Part shown: positions 1-6,959 of the stretch, piece after piece
How the letters are laid out: the number at the start of each line of letters is the position of its first letter
How positions within the stretch are numbered: position 1 is the stretch's first letter
Source: Pseudomonas putida
Lineage (GTDB): Bacteria > Pseudomonadota > Gammaproteobacteria > Pseudomonadales > Pseudomonadaceae
Direction: 5' to 3'
Length of the DNA: 64,000 nt
Assembly (NCBI RefSeq): GCF_030159595.1
Contig: NZ_BSKJ01000001.1
Span: 558,001-622,000, forward strand
The notes under the pieces: model-generated
The model's database searches: none
What the model was told of the DNA's origin: nothing
What the model saw: only the letters and a program-made list of their open reading frames with translations
Position numbers and translations under genes: made by a program

Positions 1-2
1 TC

Positions 3-1274
3 CAGGCCGCCAGCAACGAACAGTTCTTCCCGTTGGCCACCTACCGGGTGGGTGCCTATGCCTCCAGTGGCATTCCGGTATGGGCCGGGATGATCGACTA
101 CCTGCGCTACATCAACGAGGTCGAAGGCGGCATCAACGGCGTCAAGCTGGTTTGGCAGGAATGCGAAACCGAATGGACGGCCGAGAAGGGCATCGAATGC
201 TACGAGCGCTTCAAGAACGGCCTGAACGGCGCGCCGGTGGCTTTGTACCAGCCTAACGGCGCACCGGCCGCCTACGCCCTGGCGGAAAAGGCCGAGGCCG
301 ACAAGATCCCGCTGATCACCTTGGGCTACGGCCGCACCGAAGCCACCGATGGTCGGGTGTTTCCCTACAACTTCCCGGTGATGCTGACCTTCTACAGCGA
401 GGCGTCGGCTTTCATCAACTATGTGGCCGAGCGCGAAGGCGGGCTGGACAAGCTCAAGGGCAAAAAGATTGCCACCGTTTACCACGACTCCGCCTATGGG
501 CGCGAAACCCAGGGGCCAATGGCGCTGCTGGCGCAGAAATACGGCTTCGAGAATATCCAGATACCGGTGGCCGACCCGGGCAATGAACAGGCTGGTCAAT
601 GGCGCCAGGTGCGCCAGCAGAAGCCGGACTGGGTGTTCCTGCGTACCTGGGGTGTGTCCACGCCGGTAGCGATCAAGACGGCGGCGCGCTTCGGCTTCCC
701 GGTGGACCGTATCGTCGGCGACATCTGGGCCAGTTCCAACGAAGACGTGCTGCCGGCAGGCGAGGCCGGCAAAGGTTACCTGGCATTGACGCCCTATCCG
801 GGTGGCGCCGATTTCGACATTCACCAGCGCATCCGCAAGTACATCGTCGACACGGGTAAGAGCGACCTCAAGGACCCGAAAAGCTTTGGCAGCGTGTACT
901 ACAACTCTGGCCTGGTGAATGCGGCCATCGCCGTCGAGGCCATCCGCGCCGGGCAGAAGAGGTTCGGCAACCGCCCGCTCAACGGCGAGGAAGGGCGCTG
1001 GGGCCTGGAGCACCTGGACCTGGGCGATGCCCGCCTGAAGGAAATCGGCTTCCTCGGCCTGATGCAGCCATTGAAGCTGTCGTGCAGCGACCACGAAGGC
1101 GGGGGCGCGGCGAAGGTGCAGCAGTGGGATGGCCAGAAGTGGACGCTGGTGACCGACTGGGTACAGGCCGACCGCGCCACCCTGCGCCCGCTGATCGATG
1201 CCAAGGCGGGTGAGTATGCCCGTGAGAAGGGCGTTACCGCCCGCGAATGCGCTAAAGACGAGGCGGCCCCATGA
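3..1274 (+). CDS. ABC transporter substrate-binding protein, branched-chain amino acid type (5' end missing)
   Basis: Periplasmic ligand-binding protein of the leucine/amide-binding (Peripla_BP_6) family, which captures a small solute and delivers it to an ABC permease. The frame is open from base 3, so the start codon and signal peptide lie before the window; 423 codons are visible, close to full mature length. Family signs are the SSGIPVWAGM-type opening, an early conserved cysteine pair region (ECETEW, then GIECYERF) and a QPNGAPAAYALAEKA stretch typical of the first lobe. The stop overlaps the next gene's start (ATGA at 1271-1274), so it is co-translated with the LivF-like ATPase. Permease genes probably lie upstream. 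The substrate cannot be read from sequence; the nearby sulfur-scavenging genes make an organosulfur or amide ligand possible, which is inference. Confidence 0.9.
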   Translation, partial: QAASNEQFFPLATYRVGAYASSGIPVWAGMIDYLRYINEVEGGINGVKLVWQECETEWTAEKGIECYERFKNGLNGAPVALYQPNGAPAAYALAEKAEADKIPLITLGYGRTEATDGRVFPYNFPVMLTFYSEASAFINYVAEREGGLDKLKGKKIATVYHDSAYGRETQGPMALLAQKYGFENIQIPVADPGNEQAGQWRQVRQQKPDWVFLRTWGVSTPVAIKTAARFGFPVDRIVGDIWASSNEDVLPAGEAGKGYLALTPYPGGADFDIHQRIRKYIVDTGKSDLKDPKSFGSVYYNSGLVNAAIAVEAIRAGQKRFGNRPLNGEEGRWGLEHLDLGDARLKEIGFLGLMQPLKLSCSDHEGGGAAKVQQWDGQKWTLVTDWVQADRATLRPLIDAKAGEYAREKGVTARECAKDEAAP

Positions 1275-2047
1275 CCCATGCCTCGCTTGCTGCCGAGCGC
1301 GCCAATGAGTTGCTGGGCGTGCAGGATATCGAAGTGATCTACGACGGCGCGATCCTGGCCGTGGCCGGGGTTTCCCTGCGGGTCGGGCAGGGCGATATCG
1401 TCGCCTTGCTGGGCGCCAACGGGGCTGGCAAAAGCACCACGCTCAAGGCCATTTCCGGGTTGCTGCAGGCTGACCGCGCACGGGTCAGCCGTGGGCATAT
1501 CCGCTTCCAGGGCCAAGATACCGACGGCATCGCAGCCAACCGGTTGGCAGCCCAAGGCATCGTGCATGTGCTGGAGGGGCGACATGTGTTCGCCCACCTC
1601 ACCATCGAGGAAAACCTGCGTACCGGGGGCTTTTTGCGCAAGCCGGCGCGGCGCGAGCTGGAGCAGGCGCTGGAGCGCATCTATGCCTGGTTCCCGCGTT
1701 TGAAAACCAAGCGCAAGACCCAGGCCGGGCTGACCTCGGGTGGCGAGCAGCAGATGCTGGCCATCGGTCGTGCGCTGATGACCCAGCCACGGCTGGTGCT
1801 GCTGGACGAGCCCTCGATGGGGCTGGCGCCGATCATCGTCGAGGAAATCTTCGACATCGTCGCCCAGCTCAATGCCAAGGAGGGCATGAGCTTTCTGGTG
1901 GCTGAGCAGAACATCAACGTTGCCCTGCGCCATGCCGACTATGCCTACATCCTGGAGAACGGCCGGGTGGCGGGTGAGGGCGCTGCAGCGGCGCTGGCAA
2001 TGCGGGAAGACCTGAGGCACTTCTACTTGGGAGGCAAGGCTGACTGA
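1271..2047 (+). CDS. ABC transporter ATP-binding protein, LivF-like
   Basis: Cytoplasmic ATPase that powers uptake by the branched-chain amino acid class of ABC importers. Of 258 residues, the Walker A GANGAGKST is at 48-56, the signature region at 155-161 and Walker B LVLLDEP at 175-181, followed by the D-loop region SMGLAP usual for LivF. The ABC signature reads TSGGEQQ where LivF proteins usually have LSGGEQQ, a mild substitution. The start overlaps the stop of the binding-protein gene by four bases, so the two form an operon, and this is its last gene: a strong hairpin follows. Being the terminal ATPase after the binding protein fits the common order ATPase, permeases, binding protein, ATPase. 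Confidence 0.93.
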   Translation: MTHASLAAERANELLGVQDIEVIYDGAILAVAGVSLRVGQGDIVALLGANGAGKSTTLKAISGLLQADRARVSRGHIRFQGQDTDGIAANRLAAQGIVHVLEGRHVFAHLTIEENLRTGGFLRKPARRELEQALERIYAWFPRLKTKRKTQAGLTSGGEQQMLAIGRALMTQPRLVLLDEPSMGLAPIIVEEIFDIVAQLNAKEGMSFLVAEQNINVALRHADYAYILENGRVAGEGAAAALAMREDLRHFYLGGKAD

Positions 2048-2051
2048 AAGT

Positions 2052-2078
2052 TTCCGGGGCTGCTTTGCAGCCCCGGAA
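2052..2078 (+). terminator. Hairpin after the ABC transporter operon
   Basis: Perfect 12-bp inverted repeat (TTCCGGGGCTGC / GCAGCCCCGGAA) with a TTT loop, five bases after the LivF stop codon. There is no run of T after it, so the efficiency is uncertain. Its core GGGCTGC-TTT-GCAGCCC recurs at other gene ends in this window. Confidence 0.6.
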
Positions 2079-2181
2079 GTGTTGTATCGCACGCAACAGC
2101 AACTGAACAATTTGCCTGTAAAGAACATTCAAGCGATTTCTTTAGCTTATATAAGTACCTGAAATATAAGCATTTTATGGG

Positions 2182-2197
2182 TGGCACAGTTATTGGA
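2182..2197 (+). promoter_or_regulatory. Possible sigma-54 promoter of the OprD-family porin
   Basis: TGGCACAGTTATTGGA matches the sigma-54 consensus TGGCACG-N4-TTGCA well at -24, but has GG instead of the near-invariant GC at -12. It lies 57 bp before the porin ATG. An AT-rich stretch with the palindrome CTTATATAAG lies just upstream. Because of the -12 mismatch this is only a candidate. Confidence 0.35.
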
Positions 2198-2254
2198 ATA
2201 GCAGAACACCCCACCACCCCGGCGGGGTTATCCAGCCCATAAGGACGTTCTGCC

Positions 2255-3598
2255 ATGCGCTCGCGCAACTACCCACCTGTCACCCTCGCCCTCGCCATCG
2301 GCCTGAGCACACCGGCATTCGCCGACGACGAAGGTTTCCTCGACGGCACTCAACTGCAAATCATCAACCGCAACTATTACTTCAGCCAGGATTACCGCAA
2401 CGGCGATTTCACCCGTAACCCCAACACCGGCGAACGCCAGAGCCAGCACCGCGAATGGGGCCACGGCATCATCGCCAACCTGCAGTCGGGGTTCACCCAG
2501 GGCACGGTAGGTCTGGGCCTGGACGTGCAAGGCCTGGTCGGGCTGAAGCTGGACGGTGGCAATGGCACGGTGGGCAATGGCGTGGGGGTGCCGGGCATCG
2601 TCTCGCGCTCGGGCAGCAACTTCGATGGCGAGCCCAAGGATGCCTACGGCAAGGTCGGCGTGGCGCTGAAGGCGCGCGTGCAGGATACCGAATTGCGCTA
2701 TGGCGATGTCAGCCCGACCAGCCCGGTGCTGCATGCCAGCGACATCCGCCTGCTGCCGCAGACCCTGCGCGGTTTCATGTTCAACGACCACTCGCTGCAA
2801 GGCCTGACCCTGCAAGGTGGCAAGTTGGAGTCCAGCAGCGACCGCAACGCCAGCAACCACCGTGGCGACCTTGGCACCGTGTACGCCGGGCGGCTGAAGG
2901 GCGCCAATGACGTGGTGTACCTGGGCGGCGACTACCGCTTCAACGACCAGCTGAACCTGCGCCTGCACGCCAGCCGGCTGGACGATGTGTGGAACCAGCA
3001 GTTCTTCAACGTTGACTATGTTCAGCCACTGGGTGACAGCCTGGCCCTGAAGACCGGCCTGGATTACTACCGCACCCGCGACAGCGGCCAGGCGCTGGCC
3101 GGCAAGATCGACAACGATTCATGGAGCGTGCATGCCGGCATCAATGCAGGCGGGCATGGCTTCAAGCTGTCGTATACGCGCATCGACGGCGACACGCCGT
3201 TCGACTATGTGTGGAACACCTACGACATTCAACTGGACGCGGCATCGCAGGTATCCGACTTCAACAACCCCAACGAACGGGCCTGGGAAGCGCGCTACGA
3301 CTACAACTTCGCCGTGCTCGGCCTGCCTGGGCTGTCGCTTACCGCTCGCTATGTGCGCGGCAGCGATATTGACGGCACCCGGGCGGGCGGCGCCTACAGC
3401 TACTACAACGGCATCGCGGATGGCCGCCATTGGGAGCGCAACCTGTGGGTGCGCTATGTGGTGCAGGGCGGGCCGGCCAAAAACCTGTCGTTCAACGTGA
3501 TGCAGGCCACCCACCGGGTGGGTGGAGGTCATACCGCCGAGGCCAACGTCGACGAGCTGCGGGTGATCGTCGAGTACCCGCTGGACATCAGCCTTTGA
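2255..3598 (+). CDS. OprD-family outer membrane porin
   Basis: Substrate-specific outer-membrane beta-barrel channel of the OprD/OpdX family, which in pseudomonads admits amino acids, aromatic acids or other small carboxylates. The protein has 447 residues, the family's usual size. A signal peptide ends near residue 23 (...STPAFA|DD), followed by the typical mature start GFLDGTQL and NRNYYFSQDYRNGDF. Alternating aromatic/polar strands run to the end, and the C-terminus EYPLDISL resembles one OprD subgroup. It sits after the ABC transporter terminator and before the sfnB-like gene. A porin, an ABC transporter and an oxidoreductase together suggest one uptake and degradation path. The substrate is unknown. 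Confidence 0.92.
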   Translation: MRSRNYPPVTLALAIGLSTPAFADDEGFLDGTQLQIINRNYYFSQDYRNGDFTRNPNTGERQSQHREWGHGIIANLQSGFTQGTVGLGLDVQGLVGLKLDGGNGTVGNGVGVPGIVSRSGSNFDGEPKDAYGKVGVALKARVQDTELRYGDVSPTSPVLHASDIRLLPQTLRGFMFNDHSLQGLTLQGGKLESSSDRNASNHRGDLGTVYAGRLKGANDVVYLGGDYRFNDQLNLRLHASRLDDVWNQQFFNVDYVQPLGDSLALKTGLDYYRTRDSGQALAGKIDNDSWSVHAGINAGGHGFKLSYTRIDGDTPFDYVWNTYDIQLDAASQVSDFNNPNERAWEARYDYNFAVLGLPGLSLTARYVRGSDIDGTRAGGAYSYYNGIADGRHWERNLWVRYVVQGGPAKNLSFNVMQATHRVGGGHTAEANVDELRVIVEYPLDISL

Positions 3599-3679
3599 GT
3601 GGGCCCGGCGAACTGTTCGCGGGGCAACAGGCAATCTGCAGTTTGTCGGTCCTGGGGCTTTCCGAGTGACCGTGAATTT

Positions 3680-3695
3680 TTCATAACTATATGAA
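3680..3695. promoter_or_regulatory. Palindrome upstream of the sfnB-like promoter
   Basis: TTCATAACTATATGAA is a perfect inverted repeat (6-bp arms, 4-bp spacer) centred about 53 bp before the start site expected from the sigma-54 element. It could bind a regulator such as an SfnR-type enhancer protein or another factor. Sigma-54 activators usually bind further upstream, so its role is uncertain. Confidence 0.3.
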
Positions 3696-3714
3696 TTTAA
3701 AGACTTTATAAGGT

Positions 3715-3730
3715 TGGCACAGGTTCTGCT
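3715..3730 (+). promoter_or_regulatory. Sigma-54 promoter of the sfnB-like gene
   Basis: TGGCACAGGTTCTGCT has the diagnostic GG (3716-3717), ten bases, then GC (3728-3729), and five more matches to TGGCACG-N4-TTGCA. The expected start site is near 3741, giving a leader of about 26 bases. Sigma-54 control fits what is known of sfn sulfur-scavenging genes in P. putida, which need the enhancer-binding protein SfnR. Confidence 0.65.
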
Positions 3731-3766
3731 GAACACCTGTGGAACCTGTTACGCATGGAGCAGCAC

Positions 3767-5002
3767 ATGACGACCCTTTCACCCGTATCCAGCCTGCCTG
3801 CGCAGGCCCGTTCGGCGCCACGGCGCGCCGCCCATGTCATCCGCAGCGACGCCGAGGCCATCGAAGTCGCGCAGCGCCTGGCCGAGGAATTTGCCCAGGA
3901 GGCCGCCTTGCGCGACCGTGAGCGGCGCTTGCCGTGGGATGAACTTGACCGCTTTTCCGACAGCGGCCTTTGGGCAATCACCGTGCCCAAGGCGTACGGC
4001 GGCGCAGGCGTGTCCTACGCCACGCTCAGCGAAGTGATTGCGACCATCTCGGCGGCCGATTCCTCCCTAGGCCAACTGCCGCAAAACCACTTTGGCGTAC
4101 TCAGCAACCTGCGCCTGACCGGCAGTGAAACGCAGAAGCGCGCCTACTTCGCCAAGGTGCTGCAGGGCTACCGCTTCGGTAATGCCTTTTCCGAATCGCG
4201 CGGCCAGTATGTGACCACCTTCCAGACGCAAATCCGCTTCGAGGGCGGCAGCGCCGTGATCGACGGTGAGAAGGCCTACTGTACCGGGGCCTTGTTTGCC
4301 CACATCGTTCCCGTTGCTGGCGTCGATGAACAAGGGCGGCCACATATTGCCTTTGTGCCTCGCGATGCGGCGGGCCTGACCGTGATCGACAGCTGGGACG
4401 GTTTTGGTCAGCGCATCACCGCCAGTGGCCAGGTGCGCCTCGAAGGCGTGCGGGTTCCCGCGGACGATGTGATACCCGCCTGGAAGGCCTACGACCAGCC
4501 CACGGCTGATGGCCCGATCTCGCAGATCATCCAGGCCGCGGTGGACACCGGTATCGCCCGTGGCGCTTTCGCTGCGACCTTGCAGGTGGCCCGCCAGGCA
4601 CGCCCGTGGGCTGACAGCGGCCTGCAGCATGGCTGGCAGGACCCCTTGAGCCAGTCGCTGATCGGTGAACTGGCCTGGCGCCTGCAGGCCGCCGAAGCCA
4701 TCCTGCGCCGTGCGGCGCAGGCCGTGGACCTGGCAGTTGCCCAGCCTGACGAGGAGCATGTAGCGCAGGCTTCGGTGGTCGTCGGCCAGGCCAAGGTGCT
4801 GTCCACCGCCATTTCGCTTGAGGCCTCCAGCCGCCTCTTGGAGCTGGGGGGCACGCGCAGTGTGTCGGCCAGTCAGGGGCTGGATCGCTTCTGGCGCAAT
4901 GCGCGTACCCACACCCTGCACGACCCGGTGCGCTGGAAGTACCACCTGGTCGGCAATCAACTGCTCAACGGCATCAAGCCGCAACGTCACGCTTGGAACT
5001 AA
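3767..5002 (+). CDS. SfnB-family sulfur-acquisition oxidoreductase (acyl-CoA dehydrogenase fold)
   Basis: Flavin-dependent oxidoreductase of the acyl-CoA dehydrogenase superfamily, in the SfnB/DszC branch used during sulfur limitation to process organosulfur compounds. It has 411 residues from the chosen ATG at 3767, which has GGAG six bases ahead; an in-frame ATG at 3755 would leave no room for a ribosome-binding site. The N-terminal helical domain is followed by the central beta domain (motif SWDGFGQR with TASGQVRLEGV) and a C-terminal helical bundle ending in LDRFWRNARTHTLHDP and KYHLVGNQLLNG, typical of this branch. A sigma-54 promoter precedes it and a small related gene follows 10 bp after the stop. 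The exact substrate is not deducible. Confidence 0.88.
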   Translation: MTTLSPVSSLPAQARSAPRRAAHVIRSDAEAIEVAQRLAEEFAQEAALRDRERRLPWDELDRFSDSGLWAITVPKAYGGAGVSYATLSEVIATISAADSSLGQLPQNHFGVLSNLRLTGSETQKRAYFAKVLQGYRFGNAFSESRGQYVTTFQTQIRFEGGSAVIDGEKAYCTGALFAHIVPVAGVDEQGRPHIAFVPRDAAGLTVIDSWDGFGQRITASGQVRLEGVRVPADDVIPAWKAYDQPTADGPISQIIQAAVDTGIARGAFAATLQVARQARPWADSGLQHGWQDPLSQSLIGELAWRLQAAEAILRRAAQAVDLAVAQPDEEHVAQASVVVGQAKVLSTAISLEASSRLLELGGTRSVSASQGLDRFWRNARTHTLHDPVRWKYHLVGNQLLNGIKPQRHAWN

Positions 5003-5012
5003 GGAGGCGCAC

Positions 5013-5390
5013 ATGTCCAATACCCATTCCCACGGCCGGAACGACCTGGCACACGCCCGCCAGGTCGAGGCGGCATTGCTTGAATACCTGCGTGGACACA
5101 GTGCCCGTCACGAAACCCTGGTGATTGCCACGGTGGGTGAAGTGCGCATCGCCATTGATGCTGCCGATGCATTGCTGGAGCGGGTCGATGATTCGCAGGC
5201 GTCGGCGATTGCGTTTCGCTTGGCGGCTGCTGAGGGTGCTCGGCTTGCTGGCGAGGCGTATTTCGAGTTGGCCGGTCGCCGCTTGGCGCGGCCTGAGGTG
5301 AGCGGTGGTGAGCCTGTGCTGGCGACCCAGCGGCGGTTGCTGGGGGATCACTACCTCAATGGTGCGGCGTTGGCCGACGGCTTGGGCTAG
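5013..5390 (+). CDS. Small protein resembling the C-terminal bundle of SfnB/acyl-CoA dehydrogenases
   Basis: A 125-residue protein I cannot name. It has one of the strongest ribosome-binding sites in the window (AAGGAGG, overlapping the sfnB-like stop region), so it is surely translated with the gene before it. By eye it aligns with the last ~110 residues of the neighbour: VGEVRIAIDAADALLERV corresponds to IGELAWRLQAAEAILRRA, the EAYFELAGRRL segment to EASSRLLELGGTR, and LLGDHYLNG to LVGNQLLNG. The LDRxWRNARTHTLHDP segment is missing and no flavin or substrate domain is present. It may be a partner subunit, a regulator or a decayed duplicate. It is predicted soluble and helical; an HSHG patch lies near the start. 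Confidence 0.85.
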   Translation: MSNTHSHGRNDLAHARQVEAALLEYLRGHSARHETLVIATVGEVRIAIDAADALLERVDDSQASAIAFRLAAAEGARLAGEAYFELAGRRLARPEVSGGEPVLATQRRLLGDHYLNGAALADGLG

Positions 5391-5404
5391 CTGCTGATAG
5401 TGCC

Positions 5405-5423
5405 GGGGCTGCGCAGCAGCCCC
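5405..5423. terminator. Shared terminator hairpin between convergent genes
   Basis: Perfect 8-bp stem GGGGCTGC / GCAGCCCC with loop GCA in the 44-bp gap between the small protein gene and the convergent DszC-like gene. It can serve both strands. No T-run follows. Confidence 0.55.
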
Positions 5424-5434
5424 AATGCGGTTAT

Positions 5435-6676
5435 TCAGGATTGCTTGGCACCCCCACCAATCTGCCACACATACGGCGGTTCAGTACCGTTCACATGCCA
5501 GTCGCCAATGATCCGCTCCTTGTAGATCACCGGGTTGTGCGAGGCCGCCGTGCGGGCGTTGCGCCAGTGGCGGTCGAGTTGGCGGCTGGTGCTGGTGGTT
5601 GAGGCACCCAAGGCATTGAACAGGTCGCTGGTGGCGCGCAGCACCAGGTCGATGGCCGCCACCTGGGCCTGGGCCGACTCCAGTTCGGCCAGCACATTGG
5701 CCTGCTGCTCAGCACCCGGGTCATTGGCAAAGCGTGCCAGGTAAGCCTGTTGGCTGGCCTCGGCGGCGCGCAGGGTCGCGGCTTCTGCGGCATACACCTG
5801 GCCCGAGGCCTTGCCGATCACTTGCAGCACTTGTGGGTCTTCGCTGACTGCCGCGCCATTACCATGACTGAACACTCGGGTGCGCTTGCGGGTCTCGTGG
5901 CTGAAATCCCGCACGGCGGCACGCCCGGAACCGGTGATCACCGCCAGCAGCACCAATTGGTAGAACGCGGTCTGGTATTTGAAGCGGGTGGCGAAGTCGA
6001 TGATGTTCTCTTCCTCGACCACGGCATTTTCGAACACCGAGGTACCGCTGCCAGTGGTGCGTTGGCCAAAGCCATCCCAATCGTCGCTTTGGCGAATGCC
6101 GGGCTGTTGGGTGCGGATGGCGGCGATCACGTCGGCCCCGTTGTCGTCGCGGCGGGCGAACAGGTCGATCCAGTCGGAGAACAGGCTGCCAGTGCTGTAG
6201 TACTTGGTGCCGTTGACCACCCACTGCTCACCCTGGCGCGAAACGCGTGTGATGACATCGCCAATCTTCACCGCGCCGATCTCGGTCCAGGCGCAGCCCA
6301 CCAGGTCGCCCGCAACGAAGCGTTTGAACCACACAGCCTGCGGTGCACTGGCATGGGCGTTGAGGCGGTCTTCGACGAAGGCGAAATGGCCGCGCAGGGC
6401 TTGCGGCACATTGGAGTCGGCTTCGGCCAGTTCGATCAGCAACTGGAACAACTGCGGCAAGGACGCGCCGCCACCGCCATGCTTGACCGGTACGCGCACG
6501 GCGCCAAAGCCGGCTTCCTTCAGCCATTGAATGGGTTCATGGGGCAAGGTGCGGTTGCGTTCGCGTTCCACGCTGCTTTCGGCAATACGGGTGAAGATGG
6601 GCCGGAAACGTGCGGCGAGCGTTGCGTAGTCGGTGCCGTTGGCGGGGGTGGGAAGGTGTTGTTCGAGCGCGGTCAT
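5435..6676 (-). CDS. DszC/SfnB-like flavin-dependent oxidoreductase (acyl-CoA dehydrogenase family)
   Basis: Second oxidoreductase of the SfnB/DszC type, 413 residues, probably acting on sulfur compounds under sulfur limitation. The start at 6676 (MTALEQHLPTP) has GGAG seven bases before it; the frame stays open far upstream without any coding likeness. Domains run in order: N-terminal helical, central beta (DDWDGFGQRTTGSGTSVFENA), then C-terminal helices with LDRHWRNARTAASHNP and ERIIGDWHVNG. It shares the domain plan but is clearly diverged from the protein at 3767-5002. It converges on that gene set, and its own sigma-54 element lies 45 bp upstream, so both transcription units likely answer the same signal. 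Confidence 0.88.
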   Translation of the reverse strand: MTALEQHLPTPANGTDYATLAARFRPIFTRIAESSVERERNRTLPHEPIQWLKEAGFGAVRVPVKHGGGGASLPQLFQLLIELAEADSNVPQALRGHFAFVEDRLNAHASAPQAVWFKRFVAGDLVGCAWTEIGAVKIGDVITRVSRQGEQWVVNGTKYYSTGSLFSDWIDLFARRDDNGADVIAAIRTQQPGIRQSDDWDGFGQRTTGSGTSVFENAVVEEENIIDFATRFKYQTAFYQLVLLAVITGSGRAAVRDFSHETRKRTRVFSHGNGAAVSEDPQVLQVIGKASGQVYAAEAATLRAAEASQQAYLARFANDPGAEQQANVLAELESAQAQVAAIDLVLRATSDLFNALGASTTSTSRQLDRHWRNARTAASHNPVIYKERIIGDWHVNGTEPPYVWQIGGGAKQS

Positions 6677-6720
6677 CGGAATACTCCAGGTACATGAAGG
6701 AGGGGGTAAGTACCGGTGAT

Positions 6721-6736
6721 TGCACAGGTCGTGCCG
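6721..6736 (-). promoter_or_regulatory. Sigma-54 promoter of the DszC-like gene
   Basis: On the minus strand CGGCACGACCTGTGCA has GG at 6735-6734, ten bases, then GC at 6723-6722, and matches TGGCACG-N4-TTGCA at all but two defined positions. The expected start site is near 6710, about 34 bases before the ATG. The orientation and distance both fit. Confidence 0.65.
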
Positions 6737-6909
6737 GGCGGTGGAAGGCCCGTAGGGCGGGGCTTGCGATGTGTTTTCGGGGGCTCGGGCTGTGGCGGGG
6801 CGGGGCAAGTTGTTGATTGGCTGTGGGCTGGTCAACACCTGAGGCTCGTTGGAAAACCGCCTGGATTTCTTTGTAAAGCTGGCTTCCCGGCATCGGTTGG
6901 CTGATTTAA

Positions 6910-6925
6910 TATACTTGCCAGTATA
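6910..6925. promoter_or_regulatory. Operator-like palindrome and promoter of the RND efflux operon
   Basis: TATACTTGCCAGTATA is a perfect 6-4-6 inverted repeat 35 bp before the efflux adaptor start. It overlaps a possible -10 (TATAAA, 6922-6927), with a weak -35 (TTGGCT, 6897-6902) 19 bp away. The layout resembles TetR-family operators of efflux pumps, but no regulator gene is adjacent. Confidence 0.4.
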
Positions 6926-6959
6926 AATATTCGATGTGCACCTCGCGAAAGGATTCATC

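Noticed and set aside
6677..6909. A small gene in the gap between the DszC-like gene and the RND operon
   Set aside because: Short frames only, without ribosome-binding sites or family likeness; the gap is explained by two promoters.
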